Shown here piece after piece: positions 34,301-46,394 of a stretch of DNA of 64,000 nt (within the stretch, counting starts at the first letter, position 1; every line of letters begins with the position of its first letter). A model generated the notes under the pieces. It was not told where the DNA came from. It did no database searches and worked only from the letters and a program-made list of their open reading frames with translations. The DNA lies in contig OW203769.1 of the NCBI GenBank assembly GCA_934045905.1, forward strand, positions 30,265,910 through 30,329,909. Reading direction: 5' to 3'. Origin of the DNA: Leuctra nigra. Lineage: Eukaryota > Arthropoda > Insecta > Plecoptera > Leuctridae. Both the position numbers and the translations under genes were made by a program.

Positions 34301-37300
34301 GTTGCACAGCCTTTCTACCTACGTTCCACCTGCCGCAATAACGGGGGCTGTGAGTTAGTTTCTAGCGCCTGGCAACATCTGAAAACACCAAGTTGCTACA
34401 TCGCCGATATAACGAAGCCCAGGTGTACCGGATGCGCGTGAACACGATAGATGTGGCAACAGCCTCAATTTACTTCGTTTTTAACATCGAATAGTTTAAA
34501 TTAGGAATAATGCGGAGTACTGGACATTGTTTTAAAGTGAAAAGGAAGGTTCGATTTGAATACAGGTACATTTTGTTAGAGATCAGACCTGCGGTTTCTC
34601 AGTTAAGTCGAGTTGAAGTTGAGGTACGTGTTATTTCTTATGGGCTGCCATTTTACTAAACCCAAGAATTTTGCCGCCATCAAAACTTTACCTCCCTATG
34701 GTAAAGCACTTCACAACATCATTCCTGTTTTAAACTGCTTTACCATTTTGGTAAAGAAAGTGCTGAAAATGGTGACATGTAAACAAACCTATTGCCAAGC
34801 AGGTGTGCACATGAATCTGATGACCTCAAGATTTTAATTGCCGACAGAATCATGATTGATAATACGGAGATGATGATGAGGAAGAGCTCAGGATTGAAGA
34901 TAGGTAGGAGTTGTTGTGGTCTCTTAGTGGCTAACCTTTCCAATATTATTCTCTCGACTGAGGGAAACAGAGAAACAATTTCAGTCAGTTAGGAGTAGGA
35001 CAGCCATGGGATTGGATCTCTTCAACCGGTCAGAGGATATTGTTGTATTCATAGTTTGCACGTGACCTCATCTCATTGTTGCGCGGCCATCTTAGTGTTA
35101 CATGCTAGAACGGCTGTCAATATGTTTTTCAGTATTTTTTGATATTATTTATGGTTACCTGTGCAATTGTAGGCTGCAGAAGAAGTTCTTATTGGTATAA
35201 ATCCACTCATTTACAAACTATCTTCGACTAACCGATAATAATTATTAAATCGACTTGACAGCTGTTACACCAAAATGGCCGAAAATATACTTTTTTACAT
35301 TGTTGATGTAAAACAAAAGAAGCTCTGCAAACTATGAATACCTTAGTAAGGGTACCTGGGTACGCCATTACCCGGGTACAATTTTAATACCCGAGTACCA
35401 AAAAAAAAAATTAAGTTTATTTGCACTATTGATTTGTATAATCTGCCACCTATTCACCAGCTGCATTGTTTAGAGATAGGTAAACTGAATGTTATATTCA
35501 TATTTCCCATCTCAACAATCCAAACCAACAATAGGTTCGGATATGGGATGGATTATTGATGGGGAGAGATAGGTGGGAGACTGATGGAGGGGATGCAGGA
35601 AAGATCTTCAAACTACCTACCAATGTATGGACATGGTGTATCTCTCCCCAAAGACACGGATAGGAAAAAAGAAAAAAAGAAAACAGCCTTTCAAAAAAAA
35701 AATTACCCAGGTAATTAAAGCGGGTACCCGAGTACAAGATATTACCCGAACCGAATCCGACCTCTAATACCTATGCATTGCTTGGTGAGAGTGAAGTGAG
35801 TTGTACCTTGACCGTCGATGACCATGCGCAGGGTCCCCAGCAGCTTGAAGACCACCGGGAATGTCGGTATCTCCAACATCGGGTAGATGATGTCCACCAG
35901 ACCGTCGGACAACACCGTCGCCTTGTTCTGCACCGGGATCACCAGATTCCTGCACAAGCATTGGGGCAAACAGTTTTATATACATATTTAATTTTTAAAT
36001 ATAAATATAATTTATATACTATTTTATATATTATTATATTGAATATCTTTTGTTGTTATTATTATTGATCAAGCTGGGAAGAGAGAGGCTTAGGTGGTTC
36101 GGCCACATGAAGAGGATGGGAACCGATAGAGTGCCAAGGCGGGTGTTTGAAGCGGCTACAGTGGGAACTCGGAGAGTGGGGCGACCAAGAGACAGGTGGA
36201 TTGGACTGATCAAGGAGGATGTGCTGGAGAGAGGAGGAAGGTGGAGTGAGTTGGAGGCTGAGAGACAGTGGGAGGACAGAACATGGTGGAAGGAATTTGT
36301 GGAACAATTAGAAGTGGAAGAAGAAGAGGAGGAAGAAGAGGAGGAAACGCCAGGCGTGGCCAGCCGGTTTCCAGGTGTCCTGCGGCCCTAGTGTTGGTGG
36401 GAATACCCACCCCCTGACCCATTAAATTGGAACCAGGGATGGATTATTATTATTATTGAAATCAAGTGGGGACAATGCAAGTGGGGACACTCAATATAGT
36501 TACACTAACAGGGAAATTGGAAGAGATAGTGGACATGATGGAGGAGAGAAAGATAGACCTGCTGGGGCTAAGTGAAACAAAGTGGAGGGGAAAGGGGGAG
36601 AAGAGGCTCAGAGGGGACTACAAGTTGATATGGTCGGGAGGGGAAGAGGGAAGAAATGGAGTGGGTTTTGTGGTAAGCCCCCGTTACGCTGGTGACATCC
36701 TGGATGTAAATGCCGTAAATGACAGGATGATCGGAATCAGTATCGTAATAGGAAGCAGCGTGCGGCACCTGATACCAGGGACGACGCTAAGGGGGGGCCT
36801 GGGGGGGCCACGGCCCCCCCAAACATTTGCGCGGCCCCCCCTTGGCCCCCCCAAACCAAATGTGGGAAAATAAATATCTTGAAAGTCTATACTTTTCTTC
36901 AATTTTTTGCACTGTTCAAATTATCAAATAAAACTTCAGCTGACAATGTTTTGCAAATAGGCACTTTCGTACGCCACACATAATGAAGTTCCTAAGAAGT
37001 ATAGCAGGGTTGACAAAAATTGGATAAGATACGGAGCTTCAAGATAGGAAAGATCTTGCAATGGAGACTCTAAGTTTCAAATTAGGAAAGGAGAGATTGA
37101 AATGGTTTGGTCGATTGAAAGGGATGGGACAAGAGAGGATACCGAGAAGGAAGGCAGATAGAGCAGCAATCGGAGTGAAAAGAATGGCAGGGAGACCGCG
37201 AACGAAGTGGATGAGTGGAGTGAAGGTGGCTGTGGAAGAAAGAGGAGAGTCTTGGGAAATAATAAGGGACGAAAAATAGTGGGAAGACAGTTCATAAAAA

Positions 37301-40300
37301 TTAGTGTAGGGATAATTTTTTGAAGGCTTCAGTTTTTTAATTATCCCCACCAGGCGCGTAGGAAGGGGGGGGGGGGGAATGGGGGGAGAATCCTCCCCTC
37401 TGATTCAATACCCCTCCCTATGTACTTATATATTTATGTGTCAAGAAAAAAATGTGCTTAAAAAATGTTAAAATCGCATAGAAATGCACCAAAATGATGT
37501 CTGAAATTCAACAAAAAAATCCGGGGCTGTGCGCCCCGGACCTGCATATTACTGGGGGGGCCCTCCCCTCAGCCCCCCATTGTCTTCGTAAACACTAGCA
37601 TCTCCAGCTCAAGTTACTTTACATATTATTCCCTCCCTTGCAAATTTAGTTCCTATGTGCCTGATCCCCACGCCACAATATGAAAATATACTTGTGAAAA
37701 TACGTTTGCCCCCCCTACAAAGTTTATTGCCCTACCTAGGGCAATATAGGGCTACCTAGGGGAAAATATACTTGTGAAAATACGTTTGCCCCCCCTACAA
37801 AGTTTATTGCCCTACCTAGGCCCCCCCTGTATACAAATCCTAGCGTCGTCCCTGCCTGATACAGGTGTATGCACCTCAGTCTGGAAGATCTACCGAAGAA
37901 AAAGACATTTTCTGGGTTGAACTAGATGAGATGGTGCAAGCAAAGGAGGTATGGGTGATGGGGGATTTTAATGCCATGGTAGGAGAGGAGCGGAAGGACT
38001 GTGAAGAGGTAATGGGACCACATGGCTGGGGTAAAAGAAACACTGAAGGAGTGAAGATGTTAGAGTGGTGTGCAAGAACCTCATTGAAAATCACAAACAC
38101 ATGGTTTATGAAAAGAAGAGCTCAGAAGATAACGAGATATGGATATGGAGCTGATAATCAGAGATGGGAATCAGTTATAGACTACATATGTGTCAGCAGA
38201 GATATGGGGAGACTGGTGAGAGATGTGGAGGTGCTACCATCAGTCGCACTAGGCAGCGACCATCGATTGCTGGTGGCAAAGGTAGAAATAGAGCGACGAA
38301 AGAGGACCGTAACGGAAGTCAAAGCACCCAGGATAAAGGTATGGAAGTTGCAACAGAAAGAAGTCAGGGAAGAGTTCAGAAGAGAGATAGCAGGGAGGGC
38401 ACCAGAGGGAGCATTAGGTGGAGTGGATGAAGAATGGTGTGCATTTAAAGCAGCTCTAGTGGACATAGCTGAAAAGACCTGTGTGGGAGAGCTGGAGGAA
38501 AAAAGAGAAGGAAAGAAACACTATGGTGGAATGAAAGGGTGAGAGAGGCAGTGAGGAGGAAAAAGGAGGCATGGAGAAGGAAGGAAGAGTCCCATACGGA
38601 AGAAAACATCAGGGACTACGGGGAAAGCAAGAGAATTGTAAAGATGATAGTAGAGGAGGAGAAGAAAATATCAATGCAAGAGTTTGCAAACAGGTTGGAG
38701 ACAGACTTTGATGGAAATAAGAGACTGCTGTACAGTCTAATCAAGGCGAAACGACATACGGGGGAGACTCAAACCATAATGAAGAAGGAGGATGGTGGTT
38801 TCACAAACAGACCGGAGGAGATAAAAACAATGTGGAAAGAGTACTTTAAGGAGCTACTTCAGGGAGAGGCAGTACAAAGGAAAGACAGAGAGACAAACCG
38901 AAGAATGGCAGAGGAAAGCGAGGGGGTTGCGGGTGAAATACCAGGACAGATGGAAGTGAAAGAAATGCTAAAGAAGATGAAGAATGGAAAAGCCCCAGGA
39001 ATGGACGAAGTCAGTGTCGAGATGCTGAAAGCGTCAGGGCAGAAGGGAATTGAGTGGCTCTGCCGGGTAATTCAAGCAGCATGGACCCAGCATCCTATCT
39101 TTAAGAAAGGGGACAGAAAGCGATGCTGCAACTACAGGGGAGTAACTTTGATGTGCCAAACAGCTAAATTGTATGAAAAGATCATCGAAAGGAGGGTGGC
39201 TGAGAGTATTGAGAGTAAACTAAGAGAAGAACAATACGGTTTTAGAAGAGGACGGTCAACGATTGACCTCATCTTTGCAGTGAGACAAATCATGGAAGAC
39301 CGATGGGAGAAAGGGAACGGGATGAGAATGATATTCCTGGACCTGGTAAAGGCGTACGACAGAATGCCAAGAGAAGAAGTGTGGCGGTGCCTAGAGAAGA
39401 AGGGTGTGGACAGTGGAGTGATACAAAGAATTCAAAGTATGTATAAGAAGAACAGTAGTTGCGTGCAGACGGGAGTGGGAAAAACGGACTGGTTCGAAGT
39501 GAGGGAGGGACTGAAGCAAGGGAGTGTATTGTCACCAACATTATTTACAGTAGTAATGGATGAGATGCTGAGAGAGGTTGAGCCGGAGGACCAAGAGGAC
39601 ACCCGCACACTCATATATGCAGACGACGTTCTTGTGTGGGCAGAGACCGAGGAAGAGTTGCAAGAGAAACTCAACAGGTGGGAAGAAGTGACAGCAAAAT
39701 ATGGACTAGAAATCAGTAGAGAAAAAAGCGAAACCATGGTTATGGAAAGGCAACAGAAGACACGGTGCCGGATGCAGATGCGAGGAGAGGAACTTACAGA
39801 AAAAGACGAGTTTAAATATCTAGGCAGTGTATTGGCAAAGGATGGAAAGGTGGACAGGGAGATCGAGAGGAGGGTGAGAGCAGCAGAAGTGTTTTACCAG
39901 AGTGTAAGGAAGCTACTATGGAATGAAGATGTACCACAGAGGTGTAAGATATTACTGTACAAAACCTACTTTGTACCAATCTTAATATATGCAGCAGTAA
40001 CTTGGCCAATGGGAGGGAAAGAAGAAATGAAGATGCAGGCTGCAGAAATGAAGTTCCTGAGAAGTGTGGCAGGAGTGACGAAGATGGACAAGGTGAGGAG
40101 TGCAAAGATTAGGAAAGACCTAGAAGTGGAATCTCTTAGATTTAAACTTGGAAAAGAGAGGCTAAGATGGTACGGACATATGAAGAGGATGGGAAAAGAG
40201 AGGATACCATATAGAGAGGCAGAGCGTGCAGCCATGGGTGGCAGAAGAAAGGCAGGAAGACCTAGAACTAAATGGATCAACGGAATAGAGGCAGCTGCAG

Positions 40301-43300
40301 AAGAAAGAGGAGAGTGTTGGGGAGTAATTACAACAGAGAAGTGGTGGGAAGACAGAGAGAGATGGAGGGAGCTGGTGGAAAGAGAGGAGGCTGAAGAACT
40401 GGAAGAAAAGATTGAAGAAGTGTGGAGTGTCGGACTTGGCAAGTCGGCTCTGAGAACACAAGTGCCCTAGAACATTGGTGGGATCATCCCACCCCCTGAC
40501 CCGACAATAGTTGGAAGCAGGGTCGCGATATTTATTATTTATTTATTGAAATCTCTGGACCTAGAACATACTTAGTTAGAACAGTTGATTTTTTTTTTTT
40601 TAACTTTTCATGTCATTTGAAAGTATTTGTAATGAATGATCTTTTAATTGAGCGAGCGAAGCGAGCGTCTCCTTTTGACTTTTTTGACACGGACCTCTGT
40701 TTTTTTTTTATATATTTTTGGCTGCTATCTGGAGCAATGGAAGTCGCACCGTTTCACCGATCGATCTGAAAATTTGTACACATGTAGATACAACCTTTTC
40801 TGTTTGCTGACCTTAATTTTTTTTGAAATCCATTGATTGGTTAAAATTTAAATAAATATCTCCTGATATGCTGAAAAATGAAAACGGTCTTCGATAGTTC
40901 TGATCAAACTCATATTTTGCATGATCATTAAGACAAACAATGTATCTTATTTTACAAAATTTCATCTCGATCAATTAAGAACGTATGAACTTATTGAAAT
41001 TTTTAATATCTGTCAGTAATGAAGTATCTACGAAGTACCGATCTACAAAATGGGTGACAGGAAGAAGTGCAGCAACTACAGGGGAATTACTTTGATGTGT
41101 CAGTGTGCCAAAGTATTCGAAAAAGTGGTGGAATTTAGACTGAAAGAAGTAGTAGAGGAAAAGCTCAGGGAGGAACAATATGGGTTCAGGCCAGGTAGAT
41201 CAACCATTGATCCATTATTCACTATCCGACAAGTCATGGAGAGAAAGTGGGAGAGTGGAGAAAAACTGTACATGGTTTTTCTAGACTTGGAGAAGGCCTA
41301 CGATCGCCTACCAAGGAAGAAAGTATGGGAATGTCTGAAGCGGAAGGGGGTGGGATTGGGTCTGATTGAGAGAATCAAGAGCACATATGAGAAGAACGAG
41401 AGCTGTGTACAAACAGTGGAGGGGAAGTCAGGATGGTTTGAGGTGAAAGAAGGACTTCGACAGGGCAGCGTTCTTTCCCCGACACTATTTGTCATTGTCA
41501 TGGACGAGCTGCTGAGAAAAGTAGAACCAAGCGAAGACCAGGAGACGAATACACTGGTATATGCAGATGATATCGTAGTGTGGGGAGGAACCAGCGAATG
41601 TGTTCAAGAAAAGATTGATAGATGGAGCCAGATGACTGAAGAATACGGTATGCGAATAAGTCAGGAAAAGAGTGAGACACTAGTAATGGAGAGGAAGGCA
41701 ACAAGAAATGTGAAGATCAGGCTACGGGGCTTGGAACTGGCGGAGAGAGGAGAGTTTAAGTATCTGGGGAGCTGGCTAACTAAGGATGGAAAAATAGGAA
41801 GAGAGATAACATCAAGAGTACAACAGGCTAACACATTTTTCCAGTTAGTCAGGAAACTTCTTTGGAATGAGCAGTTCCCCCAGAAATGCAAGATACTCCT
41901 TTTCAAAAGCTATTTCCAGCCAATACTCACCTACGGTTCCGTAACGTGGGCGATTGGAGGAAAGGAGGAGAGCCAGTTGCAGGCAGCAGAAATGAAGTTT
42001 TTACGAAGCATACAAGGAGTAACTAAGATGGACAAGATCAGGAGTGAAATTAGAGGAGACTTGAAGGTAGAGAGGTTGGCATTTAAAATGGGGAGAGAGC
42101 GGCTACGGTGGTTTGGCCACATGAAGAGAATGCAGCGGGAGAGAATACCGCGTCGGGAGTTCGAAGCTGCGAGAAGTGATAAAAGGAGAGTGGGAAGACC
42201 GAGGGAAAAGTGGAGAGAGCTGGTAGCAGAAGATGTACAAGAGAGACTGGAGAAGTGGGAAAAAGTGGAAGAAGGAAGGTGGTGGGAAGACAAGAAGAAG
42301 TGGAAAAAACTGGTAGAGAAGAAGAACGAAGAGGAAGAGCCAAGCCTGGCCAGCTAGCTTAGGAGTCGGGGCCCTAGTAAATGGTGGCCTCGCCACCCCC
42401 CGACCCAACTCTTGGAACCGGGAAAAGGTTATTATTATTAATGAAGTATCGAAATGAATGTTTTCCAGTGCCAATTGAATAGACCAATTCAGAAGTTATC
42501 TGGATGGCTCTGGATTCTAATTTATTTCATATGCAGTATGATTTTCCAAGTGTGTATTCATATTGTAACCCATTTTTGTAAAACAAATAGATATATGGAA
42601 AACCAAACTGCATGTGAATTTATCAAGAAACCAGAGCCACCCAGATATTTTCTGAATTGGTCTATTGAATCTGATTTGCTATTCCCACAAATAAGTGATA
42701 CGTGATGGAGCCACTTCTGGCAAGATGGCTACTATCAGGTCCACATATTAATTTGTTTGTTTTTACATTTCGTGTTTCCATAAAGCAGTGAAAAAACAAA
42801 AAACAAATTAAATTGATATTTAGCTATAAATTTACTTTCTTGGCCATAACAAACAACTATATCAAATATTTGTATTTATATTTATGCAAATGCGCCCTTG
42901 ATAGCCGCCATTTACCTAGTACCACAAAATCCACCAGAGGTCAGTTGTGTTCCTTATTTTCTCGAATAGTATTAACTAGGCGTGTTCACGATTACGATTT
43001 AATCGAATCGATTAATCGATTATGACATTCAAAACGATTAATCGATATTAGAAAAAATAATCGAATTATAACAATTTTAATTTGCCTCCTTGAAAATGGT
43101 TGCACTTAACAACATCTAAAATGTCTGCCTTCATTCTGTCAACATTTTTCTTTGCGTACGTAATTTTTTATGTATTTTTCCTAGATTCAGTGTGTATTTC
43201 TCATTCGCATTACCATATATCAGTAATGATTGAATGAATTACGGCACATTACAGCGTGTTTGAAGTAAAAATGAATGACTTCCGGACACATTTCATTGTT

Positions 43301-45770
43301 GAGGTTAATATTGCCGCAAAAGATGATATGATGACCACCCTAAACATGATGACATATAGTTATATATCAATACGATTTAATTCGATTATTTAATCGATTT
43401 AAATTACAAAAATCGAATTAATAATCGATTTAAATAAAATAATCGTTGAACACCCCTAGTATTAACCAGGGTGTTTAGATGGTATTTTCAAGTTTCGATG
43501 AAAAGCATACTTTTATGTTGATCGAGTGATCATATTTCAATTCAATATGGAAGTATATGTTTTCTGTGCGTTGTGTACGCATTTCCGGTTCGAGAATTTG
43601 CACGTTCCCGTGCTCGCTCATCAACGCGTTACACTGAGCGTTCTCCTAGTATTAATTTAATTAATTAATCTTCGGTGGTTTGGCCACATGAAGAGGATGG
43701 GAACAGGGCGAGTGCCACGGCGGGTGTTTGAGTCGGCTACTTCGGGACCACGTAGAGTAGGAAGACCAAGAGAGAGGTGGATTGGAGTTATTAAGGACGA
43801 TGTTTTGGAGAGAGGAGGAAGGTGGAGTGAGTTGGAGGCAGAGAGACAGTGGGAGGACAGAACAAGGTGGAGGCAATTTGTGGAACAATAGACAACATCA
43901 TAAATTATCTAGTTAGCTCTGCTTTTCAAAAAATTTCATATGCAGTACCGTGATCCAAGTATCTATTATGGTTTTTCAACAATGGATAATAACCATAATA
44001 GATACTTGGATCACGGTACTGCATATGAAAATTTTTGAAAAGCAGAGCTTACTAGATAATTTATGATGTTGTCTATTGGAAGTGGAGGAAGAAGAAGAAG
44101 ACGAGGAGGAGACGCCAGGCATGGCCAGCCGGTCTCCTGGGCCCTGATTCTATAACTCCATTGCGACCGCTTAGCAATTATTTCAATGTTAATCCTTATG
44201 GAAGAAATTGCTAAGCGATCGCAATGGAGTTATAGAATCCCACCTCTGTAGTCCTGCGGCCCTAGTGTTGGTGGGAACACCCACCCCCTGACCCATTATA
44301 AATTGGAACCAGCAGATAGATTATTATTATTATTACATTGACCATGGATGGCAAACTAATAAACGGCTTGAACTTTTTTTCAAGGTCGATTATTCTTACC
44401 AGGGTTGGGTCATTACGCGTAGAATATTAATTTTCTACATACATGTAGAATAACACGTAGAATATGTAGAATATTATTGTAGAATATTTTTTTTAGTGCC
44501 AGTGGATTGACGTTGGTAAAATTTGGAAAAGTTGGCAAAAACCAAAAATATATTATTTTACCATTAGATGCAATATTTTCAATACTTCAAAACTTCATGT
44601 AACTTTCTTATAACATATTAGAATCAACTAGATCTGACTCTGAGTCCATTGAATGATAACATCAACATGAATATAAATCCTGAATTCTTGAGATAGACAC
44701 AAGAAACAAATTAAATTCATGGCCAAACTTAGCTGTAGAGCGGTCGAGTTCAAATCTTTTCTATTAATTCTACTCATATTCTATCTTGTATGAGATGGTC
44801 ACAACCTTAATTTTGGCAAATTAGAGAGCAATCCTACTCTTAATTAATAAGCCCATTCATAGCACACTTCCCCTACGCTACTATAGGGAACATTCGATGA
44901 TTTGAATGTATTGCAAGAATAGCCATTAATTAGCAAGATTGTAAAAAAATTTAATTTAAACATTTCAAAATAATTTCTAATTGAAACCATGTAGAATGGA
45001 ATGGAATTTCTACTTTAAGTTGTGTGCATATTCTTAATGTTTGGATAATTGAGTAGATTACTGTAGGATTACAGCATCCAGCATACAGCAAGCAACTACC
45101 AAAGCATTACAGCAAGCAACTACCAAAGTCCCAATGAGATGATTGAGTATCACTCTGCGTTTTTTTATGTTAATATTTAATTTAGAAGAAAGAAATTGTA
45201 GTTTGTCTCTCTCGTATCAATAATTTGGTAGAGTTGTTATGTACCTACTAGCACAGACACTGTAGTACTTCATAGTAAAGTAAAAAGCTGTTATAATGAA
45301 AACAAATCAATAAAATGATCATTATAAACCAATTCAATATGTTTTTCATAAAAATAGTATTCTACGTGTAGAATATGTCATCTACATCCATATTCTACAT
45401 TACATATTCTACGGTAGAATATACGCGTAGAATACCCATTTTCTACGCGGAATATTCTACTGACCCAACCCTGATTCTTACAGTGGATGGATTTTAACAA
45501 CTTGGCAGCTTCCCTCTAATTTTCAGGATATACCGGAGTTCTTACGCCAATATTCAGTTCCCAGTGAGCTTGACTTCTGTGCAACCACTAGACTATGAAC
45601 GCAAAAGTGAACATCTTCTTAGCCGAGTGTTTCGAGCGTGAGCGCGTACCTGAGGGCGCTGAGCAGCGCGTGTTGAAGTCTGATGTCGCCGGCAGAAGTG
45701 TTGTTCTTGGCGAGCAGCGCCAGGAGCTTCTGGCTCACGCCACACGCCACCATCTGGATGCAGTGCTTGT
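25333..45770 (-). CDS. RAP1GDS1: RAP1GDS1 exons 8-12: C-terminal armadillo repeats
   Basis: Exon 45770-45650 encodes DKHCIQMVACGVSQKLLALL and ends QHALLSALR across the splice. Exon 35949-35807 gives NLVIPVQNKATVLSDGLVDI. Exon 32952-32820 gives LVSKLVTWCSTDDHPGVQGE. Exon 32314-32055 gives DAEAMSVLCGAGAVKCLVAM. The last exon, 25460-25333, gives ASLKRHLVERELSAGLTPLV and ends AAELQAP. Introns of 9.7, 2.9, 0.5 and 6.6 kb separate them. Confidence 0.95.
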
Positions 45771-46360
45771 CTAGAGGCAAAATCACAGATCAATTAGGAA
45801 CGCACAGTCACATCCGTGTCAAACTAAATGCAAAGTTTCATGTGATATCGATTCAAAATTAAGTCCTTAATTAGGTATTTCTTCACAAAATTTGCAATAA
45901 AACTAATGTACCAATGTAGATCTCCTCCCGCTAAGTCATCATCAGAGAGCTGTTGTCATAATAAAAAATTGCCAACTGTGTAAACTGACTGATTTGGTAT
46001 CATTCCCTTCAGAAAAATGCCTAGAAAATGCAGAATTATTCACCATCGTAAACAAACACAAATGGCTCTCAGCGTGTTTTTCTCTAAAACTCATCGTTTG
46101 GGCAATATGGCACTTTGAAAAGTAATATTTTAGTCAATTTCAGATGATTTAGTTCACTTTGGGTGCCATTTGATATTTTGCAAAGCACCTAAGGAGAATG
46201 ACACACAAAAAAATCAAATTAGTTCTAGGCAGTCATTTGCCTGGACTAATGTTGACCCCCTCCCCCCCTTGTCACAAATTGTCACACTTTTAACCCCCCC
46301 CCCCCCCCCCCCCCGCTAAAGAGTGGTAAAATTCAAATCTCCGTTGAGAATAATGAATGT

Positions 46361-46394
<34 letters not shown>

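Larger units (their letters stand above)
36464..40542 (+). mobile_element. Near full-length RTE-like non-LTR retrotransposon (copy B), split by a hAT-like element
   Basis: Flanked by TTATTGAAATC (36453-36463 and 40543-40553), an 11-bp target duplication placing it in the tail of copy A. Without the 1.09-kb hAT insertion the body is about 3 kb with an endonuclease then reverse transcriptase, no separate ORF1, and a short TTATT-rich 3' tail. All of this fits RTE-type LINEs (the craniofacial-development-protein-2-like family). A 1-base frameshift near 38500 makes this copy inactive. Confidence 0.82.
43675..44335 (+). pseudogene. RTE-like LINE tail (copy D) split by two palindromic MITEs
   Basis: Encodes FGHMKRMGTGRVPRRVFESA, GRPRERWIGVIKDDVLERGG and WRQFVEQ, then is broken at 43891-44073 and 44146-44239. 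LINE 3' UTR text (GACGCCAGGCATGGCCAGCC; GCGGCCCTAGTGTTGGTGGG) and an ATT tail follow in the same order as copy A. Confidence 0.82.
35950..45649. other. RAP1GDS1 intron 8: a nest of transposable elements
   Basis: Nearly all of this 9.7-kb intron is mobile DNA: LINE pieces at 36067-36452, 36464-40542, 41029-42438 and 43675-44335, hAT-like elements at 36776, 42977 and 44400, MITEs at 42481, 43891 and 44146, and a dispersed repeat broken by several of them. Confidence 0.85.
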
